Source: Alviniconcha marisindica
Taxonomy: Eukaryota > Mollusca > Gastropoda > Provannidae
Direction of reading: 5' to 3'
Assembly (NCBI GenBank): GCA_018857735.1
Contig: JABMCL010000754.1
Coordinates: 670,001-734,000, forward strand
DNA length: 64,000 nt
Part shown: positions 11,701-25,281 of the stretch, piece by piece
Numbering within the stretch: position 1 is the stretch's first letter
Layout: the number at the start of each line of letters is the position of its first letter
Notes under the pieces: generated by a model
What the model was told of the DNA's origin: nothing
What the model saw: only the letters and a program-made list of their open reading frames with translations
Database searches by the model: none
Position numbers and translations under genes: made by a program

Positions 11701-14700
11701 ATTATCCACTCTGCAGTGGCATCAGATGACAACTGCTACAATAGATGCAGGCATGATTTTTGAAGGCACATGGTGTCCCGCGCAACAATTAAGGTGTATT
11801 TAGGAGTGAAATTCATCAACAAGCAGGTGCAATGGAAACAATCTTAGAAAAACTTAGTTTTTCACCTTTGTTCCATTGTACACATGATGTGATTTGTAAG
11901 GTAATGGCTAGTGTTTGGAATTTGAGGTCAGAGGTGACAAACACCTGCTCAAATGTAGATTTTTTAGGACCGTGTGCACAGATGTTTGGTGCAAGTTTTG
12001 ACTTGTGAGCATGTGTAATGATCAGACTACTGTTAGTGTCAATGTCATCTGCCTTGTCATTTGTTGCTGTCCAGCAAAGTGGGCATTTATATATATATAT
12101 ATATAAAAGTTCTTGATAGCTTTGCATGTTACAATAATTGTAATTTGTATTCATCAATCAATGTTACACACTTGACCCCCCACCCACCCATCCACCTTCT
12201 TTATATAATCATTTTTTGGTAAGGACTGCTCGAGCAGCAATAAAAAAAGTTTATTTTTTTAAAGGACACAAATGATTGTGAAAACTTTGGGTTGAGATGT
12301 AACCATTACTTTATCTTATATATATATATATATTGTCCATGACCCAAGCATGATGCCAGGAGTAAGTGCTCAAGGAAAAAGGTTTTGCAAACAAAATATT
12401 TCAATCAGATATGGAAGACTTGAGACAACTGTGTCCTTCGTGCCAGTGTGTTTTGCTGCTAACTGAAACTCAGACTTTTAGTAATAATAATTAAAGTATT
12501 TGTGGCACAAAATCTTGTCTGGAGAGACTGTTCTTGCACTTGCCACAGGTGAATGTGAGTCATTTTACAATTTGCTCTTTAATCTTGTCTGGTGTGAGCA
12601 TTGAACAGGTGACTTGTGATATGTTCTGCATAAACAACACAGTTCAGAATGTGACTGAATGAGCTTAGGGTGCATCAGTAAGTGTAAGAGTGTAAAGAAC
12701 CCTTTCATCACAATGCACAGATCTCAGAATGTAATCTGTATCACTATCAGGGGTGAGCTTGTCCATGGATTTCAGTTGATGTGAGGATTGTATTCCACAT
12801 GCACAGAAGCACAGAAAACTTCATGGGGGGGGGGGGGGGGGGGTACGTGGATTTTTGCTTCTTTCTTTCTTTGTTCAGTTCGACTACTGAATTTGGACTT
12901 AGAACTGTAATAAATTGCACTGTAATGTAAGTTTACTTTACAAAATTATCCAGGGACAGAGGGTGTGGGCTGAAGGTGGGTGCAGTTGTGTGCCAGTGGC
13001 TAGACACCAGTTTGGGTAGGAATACTTGGATGCACCTTCATGGTGCCTCATAGTCATACAGTTTCCTTGAATTTTGCTTTGATCAGTACCCACCCTGAGT
13101 ATGTTTTATACTTTTTCACGTCTGTGTGACGTCGAGTTGAGTATTCATGAACATGAAACACAAATGATGAAATGTCAGTTTGCGTCTGAATCTACTTTGT
13201 GTGTTTAAAAAACACACATTTCTGTGCATATCTAGGAGCACTACTAGTACTACCTTTGTACCAAGTACTGTGTACCTTGCTTTTTGTATTGTAACAGTTT
13301 GTGGACAAATTGATTGTATTCCTGATAAATATTCCTTCCAAAATTGTGCAATTTATTTTTCTTCAAACGAATGAAAACGTTTCTTTTCAAGAAGAAAAAT
13401 TCCTCGATTTTTGTGGGGAAGGCCAAAGCATTGTATTTAATTCATTTACTTGGATATGCTTTTTTTAAATAACTTTTTTTAAGTGTGACTTTCTGTGGGC
13501 TTTGTGAGAGAGAAAAGAAAAAAGAAGAAAAAAAGCACTCTGTGTATGCTGTGTTGTTTATGCATTGATGAAGATGTGTTCTGTGTTGTTTACTGGCATT
13601 GCTCAGGTAGAGTGTGTCATGATTTCTGTGGTAATGGCAGCTGATGTGTTAGAGATACTTTTGTTGATATGATGGGTCTCTCTGGAATCCAAGTCTTGTA
13701 TCCTGTTTGCATGCTTGAACATTTGTACCAAGATCCTTTAAAATACCTGTTCTTCATAAGATTAGAATGAAAATAGGTAAATAAGTCAATGTTTAGAAAG
13801 GTAGTATCTTGTGATAATATTTTCCTGTCTGGAAGTGGAATTGCTAAACTGAAAGAGTAGCAGCAGTGTACTATTTAAAGGACGTGAGACGTGGATTGAA
13901 ATGTTTAAGTATTTTACTGAAATATATACTCAGAACTGCTGAATTGTGAATTTGACTGCAGTTTGAATGTGACTGAGACTAGAATTAACACAAAAAAGTG
14001 CAAGATGATCAGAGATTTGTCTTGTGCACTTTGAACTCAGAGGGTGTCGTTATCTGCTGTGTGAACATCCCATATGATTATGAGGAGACTATTTTGATGG
14101 ATTGTGTGCAGCAAATAAAAAAATTGGTGACAATGTAGCACACAAATCCTGCTGCCTGTCTTTTAAGAGAAGTTGGTTGCCGGTGGATCCTGCTCACTTC
14201 TCAGTATTTGCAACTGTGTATTTTTGTAGCAAAGCCAGTAATAGAAATATCTCTGCTGTAATTTTCAGTTTGGTCGTAATCACATTATTTTGTCACCATT
14301 TTGGGGATGAAAAATCTAAAGTATATGGTTATTCAACTTATTGATGAAAAGTGCTGTTATCAGATTGGCTGTATTTATAAAAACGGGCCAAAATTATGAC
14401 ATAAAATGATAAAATGTGTTGACAGCTTATCTTCAGGAGCGTAAACGCTAGTCACTTACTGAGTAATAAACTGTGAAAGCATGATATTATATACAACTGA
14501 TCCAAGTCAGCCACACTTGAAAATGTTTTTAAAATCTGGTTTTGAGGAGGCTTAGAGTTAGACCCCAGTGGTGATGAATTTGTCTTTCTTTTTTAAGTCC
14601 AGCTTGGTACTGTAGAAATGGATCAGGGTGACTGATATTTTTGTGTGTGTAGATTACACTGTAGTTGCGTATTTCATGAAAAAATATTTTTGCAAAGTGA

Positions 14701-17700
14701 ATTTTGTGTGGTCGTAGAAAATACAAATAATATTGCGGATGTTCTAAAGGATTTTGGTACACTATTTTCCAGCGTGATAGCGTTTGCTTTTCCCTCCAAC
14801 TGCCCTCCCCCTCCCTACCCCCCCCACCCCACCTCCAATTTTGTGTTGCAATGTTGCAATCACTTTAATGTTTTAAAACTTTGATAACTATTGTGCGTGT
14901 GCCGGTGTGTTTTTTGTTTTCAAAGCAGTGTGGTTGTATTCCTTGTGTTGTGGTAAGAAGTGTACATATTGACATGGTTATTTATGACAGGAGAAGCTTG
15001 ATTGTAGCTGACGGTTGACATTTTGTCGACTGGCATGACACATGGATGACGCATTCCACAAAAACAAAGTTGTTCTATGCATACAACAGATTATATTTTT
15101 GAATAGTCCTCCTTTTCCTCTCCACTCCCTGCCCACTCTTTCTTTACAAGACTTGTGTGAGAGGAGTCCAAAATTGATACAAGTTGGAGGAAGATTTGGT
15201 GGTGAAAATACCGTAATTAGCATGCTTGATGGAGTGGTTGCTGTGTGATAGATAAGCAGAGAAGTCAGTGAGGGTGATTTGAAAAAGAGTTGTCAGTTGA
15301 AATATATGCATTTCTGAAAGTGAAACTGAAGATATTGTATAAAGTATCAAATCACCAATGTGCTACTTCAATTTTGAAAAACATACAAAATGATTTAATG
15401 GATCGTCATTATTTCTATGCTGATAACTTCATGACTTGCGATTGATCTGGTGTAAACCAACATTGTTCATCATCAGTCAGGTCTGAACCAACATTGTTCA
15501 TCATTCATCAGTCAGATATATGTAGACTTCATCCATTTCATTATGACAGTTGCTGGATCACTTCCAAACATACATACATACATGTCATCACTGTTCACTG
15601 AATTGTCATTGTATCAAATGTGTGCCAACGAATGAACTTCATAGCTTTTTAGAAGAAATGTACTTGCTGGCTTAGTTTAGAATAGACAGGCATTAAGTTT
15701 CTCATCCAGTATCACCATCTCTCACTCACCATCTCCCTCTCTCGCTCTGAATTTTTAAGTCTACCAGTTTGCAACCCTACTTAGGTGTCCTCAAAGTTGA
15801 ATGATGAGCTCAATGACTGCAACCCTTTTCCAGCTTTTCTGTCTTTTATACGATATTTTTTATATATTTTTATGCCAACCCTAAAACACTTTTTTTCTCC
15901 ATTTAAAAAAAGAAGAAGAAGAAATATTGAAAAAAATCAGTATCCAGACATACTGTTATACATCAGTACTTGTCATTTGCATGTTATTTTAAAGGAAAAA
16001 ATGTGAGGTTTATGAATGAAACATTTCTTTGAAATTAGTGAAAGTTTAATACTTTTCGGTTAAATAAAACACGTTTTGCGCTAACTCCTTTTACACACGC
16101 TGACAGAAAATGAATAATATTTGGTGTTTTGTTTTACTTTGACATCGTTGCAAGCTCAGCCTTGCCAACATGTTTGGTGTAATATTTTCAAACAGTACTA
16201 ACAAGTTTAAAAAGAAGAAGTAATAATGTATCTTGATATGTGTAATCTGAAAATATGCCCAAATAATGTCATTTGATGAGATGGTTAATCAAGATTTGAC
16301 ATAATTATGGTGACAGTCTTCTACCTAAAATGAGTAAGTAAGCAGAAGAATAAGTCGAATGGTTTGTTCCCTCTTCTGAACTTTTACTCTTTTTTCTATT
16401 TTGGGTGTTTATTTTTTTAATTTATTGTATATATCTGAGCTTCCTTTGCAAATGTGCCATTTGAATAGAATTGTAACTAATTCTTTTCCTTCAATATAAT
16501 GGAACTTTGCTCAATCCCCCCCCCCCCCCCCCCCTTATTTCCAAATGTAAGGTAAAATCTCTTCTTCTGATTGGGGGTTTAATATTATTACCTAGGTGAT
16601 TTCAATTGATCCTTGTCTTGTATTAAGGTAGAAACCATTTCCAGTTCCTGTTGCTGTCTGACCTCTGAGTTAGATGCAGTGGAAGAGGCACATGCTCAGT
16701 TGGTGTTGCATTGTTATTAATATGCACTTGATGCCAGGAAAGTAGATATATATATATATGCTCTATCGCTAGTGCTATGGCTAAACAAAATCGGCACTTT
16801 TTTTTTGTTTTTTTTTGCAGGGGTTATTATTTGAGCTTCATTTGTTTGGGGCATTGCTTCATCTTCTGTTGACATCTTGACAAACACTTTAAGTCAGACA
16901 ATGTAGTTAGGCAGAAAGTTTGGTAAATGGGCCTTTGTGGCTATGAAACTGTGACGGTGGTACAGCAATGTACAGGTGCTTGATGCCAGATCATTGTCAA
17001 AGTGTGCCGTATGTTCTTCACTGGTAACTGCAGGAACAAGCATATGGGTGCCTGTGCACATGTTGCACACCATATTATAAAGTGTACATTGTTTTGCAGG
17101 GTTTGGCGGTTTTTTTTGTTGCTGGGTGCACAGTGCTTTTCCATACAACATAGGAAACTGTCAAAGGCGTACTGACGGATGTTGATGATAAACTTTTGTT
17201 CAGTGAGAGGTCTCCTACAGCTCTGTGCTCCATATCCATACCACTTTGTGAGAAGAACACGAACAAAATGAATGCTGTGCATGCTGATCTAATGACAAAC
17301 AATCTGTAAATCATCATCATTCAAAACAGCTTTTGGGCAAAAAATATTCATGAGTTACAATCAAGTACATAGCAGATGCCCTTTTTTTTTTTGGTTGGTA
17401 TTTTTTTATATAACAATTAACATGTAAAATATGCACATGCTTGTTTTCTTTTATTATTCTTTTGAAGGTGGTCTCAAGGTGGTGTCATAATTTTGTCTGT
17501 TTGTGTTATGTACACACTAAGATGTGCAATGTTTGAGAATGCTTTGGATTGTGTACACAACGTGCTTGGTTGGATGTGGTATACTTTTTATATTACATGT
17601 TGTGATGAGGTCAGTGGATCAAAGACAGTTTTATGATTGGTTGATTTTGAGGGACCCTTATTATTTTCTTTTAATGCATGTGCTTATTTTGAACATTGCA

Positions 17701-20700
17701 GTGGTGATGGCATTTCAGACTTTTTGGCTCCCGTGAAAAAGCATGTGAGATATGTAATGATGAATGCTTTTCCACCTTCTGAGCAGTCTGTGAGTGCGAC
17801 AGAAACTTAAACAATTGCTTTTCCTTCATTTCGTCAGCAGTATCTTCCCAGTTTTTGTATGTTGGTGAACTCAGTTGGAGTTTTTATATCACACAATTAC
17901 CTTTTTCCCCTGCTTTGACCTCTGTAGCCTGGGAAAGGTGAAACTAAGTAATAGTACAAGCATTGCTTTATTGCCAAGTAGCTCAGACAATTACTGTGCA
18001 GTTATTTTTGTGGCACTGGCTTGTCTTTTAGGGAAAAATAAGTGACATTTCCAAATTGGCAAAATCTTTTCCACTGGCTTTTTTCTTGGGGTTTGAGTCC
18101 ATATATATATTCAAGTATGATCTTTCAAACTTTGCATGATTGTAATCTATAGAGCTACATTTTCATGCCAGTTTAGGTAACCTTGATCAAATTTCCAGGT
18201 GTGTTACAACAGTGTTTGAGAGGTGAAATTGAGACTTGTACTTTCTCCCAGCTGAATGAGTTCAAACTTTTATGACTGTTACATATGTCTTATAGATATA
18301 TACACATAATGTGGACATGTCATCAGGTTAATGCTCTAACTGCAGCATTATTTAAATGAGTGAGGTAATCAAGATGTTTTCTGCTTTGACAAAAAACTTG
18401 ATGTTGGCATAAAAGATATGCCATATTGTCACATAATGCACCCTAACTGTTTCAAGTGAGCCGTTTCAAATTCGGCATAATTATGAAGCTTTACTGATCT
18501 TTTCATGCTTGTACCAGTCTTGATCACCTTGACCCAGTATCAAGGCTATAGGACTAGGAGAGGTTGGGGAACCAAAAAAAGTAATGTGAGTCGACTTTAT
18601 TTTTTTCCCTTTTTTTTGGAGCCATGGTGTGATTTTCAGATCCTATGATAAATTCCCCTTTCAGTTGTACAATTTACCTCGAGGCAATATTCCACAATGT
18701 TTACAAACAAAATTTATGTGAAACAAAAATGGTTTTGTTTGAGCCTGGTTCAAAACCACATTTGAAAGCCATTCTGCTCAAGGACGCAGGCTGTGGATAC
18801 TGGTTAACATTGTGGGCATTGCATGTGGAACTCAACCATATTTATTGGATGAAGAGTTTCGTAATGGAACAAGGAAAATGTAGCCACATTACAGTGCCTG
18901 TGCTCTTTGTTCACACTTGTCGCAAATTCAGTTTGGATTAGGGGAACCCTTACTCTTCTTTCACACAGAATGTGAATCATGATTGTTTCAGTTTCAGTTG
19001 ATTGCTTGCTGTTGGTGTCAATATTTCAAAGCCTTAAAAAAACATCGGGGATTATTGCAACGAATGAATGTTTGTTCATGTTCATATCAGCCTCTAGTCT
19101 TTCCAACACTTAATGTTCAGCCTCTACCATCATTCAGTCTTGGAATCCAGTTGAATGAAATGCATTGCTTGCACTCATTATCTGTGTCCCGGATTGGTAT
19201 TATTTTTCTCAGTCGTTGAGCGTTTTTCTCTACCATTAAATGCAGAATTAATGTGACCTGCATTACGATTCTGTGACTGAGAGTGAGTGTTGAAAATTTG
19301 TGTCTAACATCAACCCAACTACTCAAAATTTGGAAGTAGCGAAATTGTGAGCGGAAAGAATTACTGAGAACTGAGCTTGAAAGAAGTACCTGGACATATA
19401 TTTAAATTACTGTCAGTTTATGATGAGATCATTACTTCAGCATGTATTCTTTGTTCTGAAAAACTTTCCAAACAAGTGTACAGTTTTCTTTGCAAATCAG
19501 TGTTTGCTAGCATTCAAAGTAACCAGACTTGAAAAGAAGATAAAACTAACATAAGATTATGATGTGTCAAGCTTTTTTTGTGTGTACTGGGTACTGGAGA
19601 TCAGTGGGAAACATTCAGCATCACAGCACAAGTAAACTGACTGAAACTGCTGCTTCATTTTGTTTCCATGGTCAAATTTGTACATTTACATGACTTCGCC
19701 AACATCATGATCATTCCAGCGTTTTATTATTTCATGGTGTGTGTCAGTGTTTTTTGGGTTTTTTTCTTTTCTTTTTCTTTCACATAATGTGCATGTCCAA
19801 GTTTTATGTAATAAACAAAATCATTGTCACGCAATGTGTGTGTGTGTGTGTAGATACGAGAGTTTTTTTTTCTTTACCCAACTACAACATGTAACATGTG
19901 CCATGTACAAATTTATTACTTTGCATTAGTCACACACATTGTGCTCAACACATGGAACAAAAAAACAGAGTAAAACCTTTGAAAAAAGGATTTTATTTTA
20001 CAGAAGGAGGGTAAAAAAGCTTTTCATGAGTAAAGATTGGCGGGGCGGATGAACAGGTGTTCCTGCTGATTGTCCTTGCCTTAGCAGCAGCAGCTGGAAA
20101 GGAAATTTCACTGATGCCATTTCATATAATCTTTCATTCGTAGTTGTGTTCAGGCAATCTTTTACCTGTTTACAGACTGCAGCTCTCTTTTAATCAGTAA
20201 TCACTGTATGTATGCCGGTATCTCAATGTCTAAATACCACATACTTCATACAAGCTTACTCAAATTGACTGATTGCAACAGAACATGATTGCAAGAATGG
20301 CGGTTATATAACAGGAAGAGGACAAAACAGTGGCTACAAAAACACTTCCTCACTCTCAGAGGTCAATGCAGCAACACTGGTCAGAAAGAGCTGGTACCAT
20401 TTAATGCAAATGTATAAAATATACACTAAACAGCTAAACAAGATAAGCAAAATAATTCTAATAATAAATTAGATATTATACGACTATACGAGTGTGAGGC
20501 TCAAAGCACTATACATGAAACATTACAACCCTACACAGCCTACATTCATAATGCATTATATATCTCACTCTATCCCTCCACCTCCCCTGCACCCATATGC
20601 GTGCACACACGCACATGCACACTGACACATCCCTCGCTTTCCCCCCTCTCTCCCAGTCTCTCTCCACCTCCCATCTCCCCCAAAATCATCAGTCTGCCAG

Positions 20701-20880
20701 TGAAGATGTCAGCAGCAAAATAAAAATAAAATAAGTACGCTGTTCTACCAGTGTATACAAAGTGACAGTTTGTCAGCACCATTGATACCTGCCATTGTTT
20801 TGGTTCAGTTAGGTGGGAAGTCTCATCAAGCCACTACACAGGCAGCAGAGAGATTGTGATCTCTCTGGTGCCTGTATAGT
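11701..20880. other. AT-rich stretch with no gene recognised
   Basis: No exon with a supported homologue or splice pattern. It contains short (AT)n tracts, a G-run at 12827-12843, a C-run at 16517-16534 and many poly-T runs. It may be partly a very long maf 3'UTR from the left. The TTTATT at about 19990 could be a minus-strand poly(A) signal. Confidence 0.5.
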
Positions 20881-20884
20881 TTTG

Positions 20885-21376
20885 GGGAGCAGGCATAGCT
20901 CAGCGGTTAGAGTGCTGGACTTGTGATCGAAGGGTTGCGGGTTCGAGTGCCAGCAGGGGCAGCAGCAGACTTTTCTTCTCCAGGGTCAACTTTCTGTGCT
21001 GACTCTTATTTCAGTATCTATTCCATCCCTATGCTGCCACAGTAGCATGTAAAAGATCCTGGCCATTCTGCTAAAAGTACAGATGGCAGGTTACAGCTAA
21101 TCAAGCATGTGGCTTTGCAGGAAGTAAAGTGACATGGTACATGGTTGTATGGTATACTGTATAATACACAGAATGCACTGACATGGCAGCAGTTTCACAT
21201 GGCACCAGCCATATAAGAACCAAACAGCACTGTAAGTACATCACTTCAGTTAAAATTCAAAATGTGCTATAAAAAGCTACAGTTACACATTCAAAATCAC
21301 ATGCAACAAGAGCGCAGTGAATCTGCTTGAGAACAGAGAACAGCGCCATATAAAAGCATCAACGATCAACAATAAC
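20885..21376 (+). mobile_element. tRNA-derived SINE, full-length copy
   Basis: The head has a Pol III A box (tagctcagcggttagag) and B box (gggttcgagtgcc) in tRNA-like spacing. The body continues through 'cttctccagggtcaactt', 'agcatgtaaaagatcctgg' and 'acacagaatgcactgaca' to a 3' end near 'cagtgaatctgcttgaga' and a CAA-rich tail. The same family recurs at 37565-38050 and as fragments at 29094, 41296/43225, 44400 and 60080. The tRNA-like head is not a functional tRNA gene. Confidence 0.85.
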
Positions 21377-21917
21377 AAAACGCACAAAAGAATCAAATAT
21401 GAACGCTTTTTACTGAGATGAGCATGTTGTTTCATCCTGTCTAGAGAAAAAGGTATTCACATGTGAACCCTTTGTGTGTTCTGATCAGCAAGAACAGACC
21501 CCCATAGCACCCTCACACATTTTTCCCTGGGCCTGTGTGAAGTAAAACATCAACAGCTCAGTTGAATACGATAGGGCACTGATGCAGTCAGGAAAGCCCA
21601 TGGATTATATTATGCGCTCAGCTATGTATCTCAAGGATTTTCCAGCTGCTGTCTCACAGTTCCAGTGTTTGTTTTGATGGACACTTGCATCCTAAAAAGT
21701 AACAACCATTAATTGAAAGAGTGTGTGGTGTGATATCCCATTAATGGCACATATATAAAGATTTACACAACTAGACATCACAGTCCTTATGTCATATGGC
21801 ACATTTCCTCAAATAAAAACAACAGCAGCACCCCACTGTGTTAAAAAAAATCAGTCAATTTTTTATTTTATTTTTTAAAAATTGGTCTTCTTGAAATCTC
21901 CAGCATAAAAGGCATAA
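21377..21917 (-). other. Probable distal 3'UTR / 3' flank of ePHD-A
   Basis: Non-coding. It contains the first AATAAA signals found downstream of the ePHD-A stop on the minus strand. Confidence 0.4.
21862..21872 (-). promoter_or_regulatory. Double poly(A) signal for ePHD-A
   Basis: Two overlapping AATAAA hexamers on the minus strand (TTTATTTTATT on plus). I found no AATAAA or ATTAAA on the minus strand inside the 1682-bp units, so this is the nearest canonical signal after the stop at 26433. Confidence 0.45.
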
Positions 21918-22493
21918 TCATACATGATGTAAAAAATGTGTTTCTCATATGCATGATGTAAAAAACGTGTTTCTCACACGCACACACAAACACTATACAT
22001 ATATATAATATATGGCAGTAGATTTCATAACAAAGCCTAGAAAAAGTATTATAAACATTATAAGCACATTTTTACAAGCTTGATGCATTATGTACAAAAC
22101 AAAAACACACTGCATCTCTACTCTAAACTATGCTCTGGAAGGAAATGCAGCATAAAATTTAACATTGTCCTGCTGTTTGTTGCATGCAAACTGTCTTCTA
22201 TTCTGCCCGGCCAGTTGCATAGCATCACTGTTTTGGAAAGCATGTGCAAGGTAAATCAGCTGCCATTTGTCTTTCACAAACATGAAAGTATCTAAGTTAT
22301 ATCCGTCAAAGGAACACTGGTTTCTTTACAGTTCTTTGGATCTTGTCTACAAAAGTAAACTGGGTAAACAAGTTTGATGAATTCTGATTTCATATGTGAA
22401 ACGTGAAAAGTTCCCTGTTGCTTGGCACTATTGAGTAGTCATGATGCTGCGAAGCTACTGCAACATCAAACTTCAGAGAATCAAAAATCTGAA

Positions 22494-22745
22494 ACAGAAC
22501 CAGGCCCAGAGTGCTCATGCAGAATCAACACGAAGGGAGTTAATTAGTGCTCGAAACACAACACAGCGACAACAACAAAGACATAGGTCTCCTACAGTAA
22601 CTCTCGCCTGGCATGTGTGTAAATACAAGGTACATCTGGTGGAGTTTATGGACCTTGTATTTACATGCAAGCCATGTAACAGTTACCGTTGGCAACTTAG
22701 GTCTTTGTTATTATTTGTGTTACGTATTTCAAGTGCTAATTAAGG
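22494..22745. mobile_element. Palindromic MITE (family P), repeated in each unit
   Basis: An imperfect inverted repeat: the left arm 'gaagggagttaattagtgct' mirrors the right arm 'agtgctaattaaggccctt'. Copies recur at +1682 and +3364, and a relative lies at about 59770-60065. It sits in the ePHD-A 3'UTR segment. Confidence 0.65.
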
Positions 22746-23068
22746 CCCTTTGTGCAGATTCTCAGAGAATCTGTATGCTCTATAAAAAGAAACCTCACTC
22801 ACAGTGTCAAGTACATGGAAAAAATGAATGGAAAGCATTTGTGTTGTCACCTCCTCCTCAGCCCCATTCTGGAGTTTAGATAAGTCATAATTATGTCCCA
22901 CAGTAATCATTTTGTTAACATATGCTGTGTGCATCCTAAGGGCTGGAGGGAATGGATTCAGTTTTGTAGGGCAGTTGTGAAACACAATGCTTTTCTTTGA
23001 TCTCCAACTGCCTGTTCTTGAGAACTGATTATATAGATTTGTCCTTGACCTCATCAAAGAAAGTGGAC

Positions 23069-23599
23069 TTAACTGTCCTCTAATCCCCTGTCTCTGACAT
23101 CTGCTATCAGGAGAGTGACTGGCTTCTCCGCCGGGTTAAAAGCGCTGAAAAATGTTACGTGGCGATCACTCCTACCAAGATCTATCTCTGGACGCTCTTT
23201 TACACTCAGGTTTTCCACATGAAAAACGCAGACCACTCGCTGCCTGCTGAAATCTTCAGCATATTTCTTCAAATATGCCTCAAGGTAGTGCTTAAAGTTA
23301 ACAATGTGGGGGTTGATTTTGTGGATGAACACAACAACTGGAAGATTAGACTCATGACTGGAAGAATTCTCACGTTCTTCAATTTTGGACTTCAAATGTG
23401 AAATGCCATCACCATCACCAGTGCTGGCCATATCGCATTTCAAAATTTCTTCTTCTGGTAAAACAATGATTTTCTTCAGCTGGCTGAAGTTCATAGTAAA
23501 CCAGTGTTGCATAACCATCAACTCCTGGAGATGGTACCCCTTTCACTGTTTTGGGGATATTGTGTCAAATTCTGCAAAGGACACAGCCGCCGGACTCCA
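23069..23599 (-). pseudogene. Truncated ePHD-A terminal exon, copy 1 (left unit)
   Basis: Duplicate of the 3' part of the ePHD-A last exon, cut at the unit junction. It carries a nonsense change: a CGA arginine codon of the intact exon is TGA here (23543-23545 on plus), consistent with CpG deamination. The rest of the frame is intact to the original stop. It could only be used as an alternative terminal exon. Confidence 0.8.
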
Positions 23600-24750
23600 T
23601 CATACATGATGTAAAAAATGTGTTTCTCATATGCATGATGTAAAAAACGTGTTTCTCACACGCACACACAAACACTATACATATATATAATATATGGCAG
23701 TAGATTTCATAACAAAGCCTAGAAAAAGTATTATAAACATTATAAGCACATTTTTACAAGCTTGATGCATTATGTACAAAACAAAAACACACTGCATCTC
23801 TACTCTAAACTATGCTCTGGAAGGAAATGCAGCATAAAATTTAACATTGTCCTGCTGTTTGTTGCATGCAAACTGTCTTCTATTCTGCCCGGCCAGTTGC
23901 ATAGCATCACTGTTTTGGAAAGCATGTGCAAGGTAAATCAGCTGCCATTTGTCTTTCACAAACATGAAAGTATCTAAGTTATATCCGTCAAAGGAACACT
24001 GGTTTCTTTACAGTTCTTTGGATCTTGTCTACAAAAGTAAACTGGGTAAACAAGTTTGATGAATTCTGATTTCATATGTGAAACGTGAAAAGTTCCCTGT
24101 TGCTTGGCACTATTGAGTAGTCATGATGCTGCGAAGCTACTGTAACATCAAACTTCAGAGAATCAAAAATCTGAAACAGAACCAGGCCCAGAGTGCTCAT
24201 GCAGAATCAACACGAAGGGAGTTAATTAGTGCTCAAAACACAACACAGCGACAACAACAAAGACATAGGTCTCCTACAGTAACTCTCGCCTGGCATGTGT
24301 GTAAATACAAGGTACATCTGGTGGAGTTTATGGACCTTGTATTTACATGCAAGCCATGTAACAGTTACCGTTGGCAACTTAGGTCTTTGTTATTATTTGT
24401 GTTACGTATTTCAAGTGCTAATTAAGGCCCTTTGTGCAGATTCTCAGAGAATCTGTATGCTCTATAAAAAGAAACCTCACTCACAGTGTCAAGTACATGG
24501 AAAAAATGAATGGAAAGCATTTGTGTTGTCACCTCCTCCTCAGCCCCATTCTGGAGTTTAGATAAGTCATAATTATGTCCCACAGTAATCATTTTGTTAA
24601 CATATGCTGTGTGCATCCTAAGGGCTGGAGGGAATGGATTCAGTTTTGTAGGGCAGTTGTGAAACACAATGCTTTTCTTTGATCTCCAACTGCCTGTTCT
24701 TGAGAACTGATTATATAGATTTGTCCTTGACCTCATCAAAGAAAGTGGAC

Positions 24751-25281
24751 TTAACTGTCCTCTAATCCCCGGTCTCTGACATCTGCTATCAGGAGAGTGA
24801 CTGGCTTCTCCGCCGGGTTAAAAGCGCTGAAAAATGTTACGTGGCGATCACTCCTACCAAGATCTATCTCTGGACGCTCTTTTACACTCAGGTTTTCCAC
24901 ATGAAAAACGCAGACCACTCGCTGCCTGCTGAAATCTTCAGCATATTTCTTCAAATATGCCTCAAGGTAGTGCTTAAAGTTAACAATGTGGGGGTTGATT
25001 TTGTGGATGAACACAACAACTGGAAGATTAGACTCATGACTGGAAGAATTCTCACGTTCTTCAATTTTGGACTTCAAATGTGAAATGCCATCACCATCAC
25101 CAGTGCTGGCCATATCGCATTTCAAAATTTCTTCTTCTGGTAAAACAATGATTTTCTTCAGCTGGCTGAAGTTCATAGTAAACCAGTGTTGCATAACCAT
25201 CAACTCCTGGAGATGGTACCCCTTTCGCTGTTTTGGGGATATTGTGTCAAATTCTGCAAAGGACACAGCCGCCGGACTCCA
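24751..25281 (-). pseudogene. Truncated ePHD-A terminal exon, copy 2 (middle unit)
   Basis: Same truncation as copy 1, but the frame is open from the junction to the stop, without the nonsense codon. An acceptor-like 'gtgtcctttgcag' is retained just inside the fragment, so splicing to it is conceivable, though not supported by phase. Confidence 0.75.

Noticed and set aside
20885..20960. A tRNA gene
   Set aside because: It has A and B boxes but continues into a body shared with another full copy and fragments; this is a SINE head.
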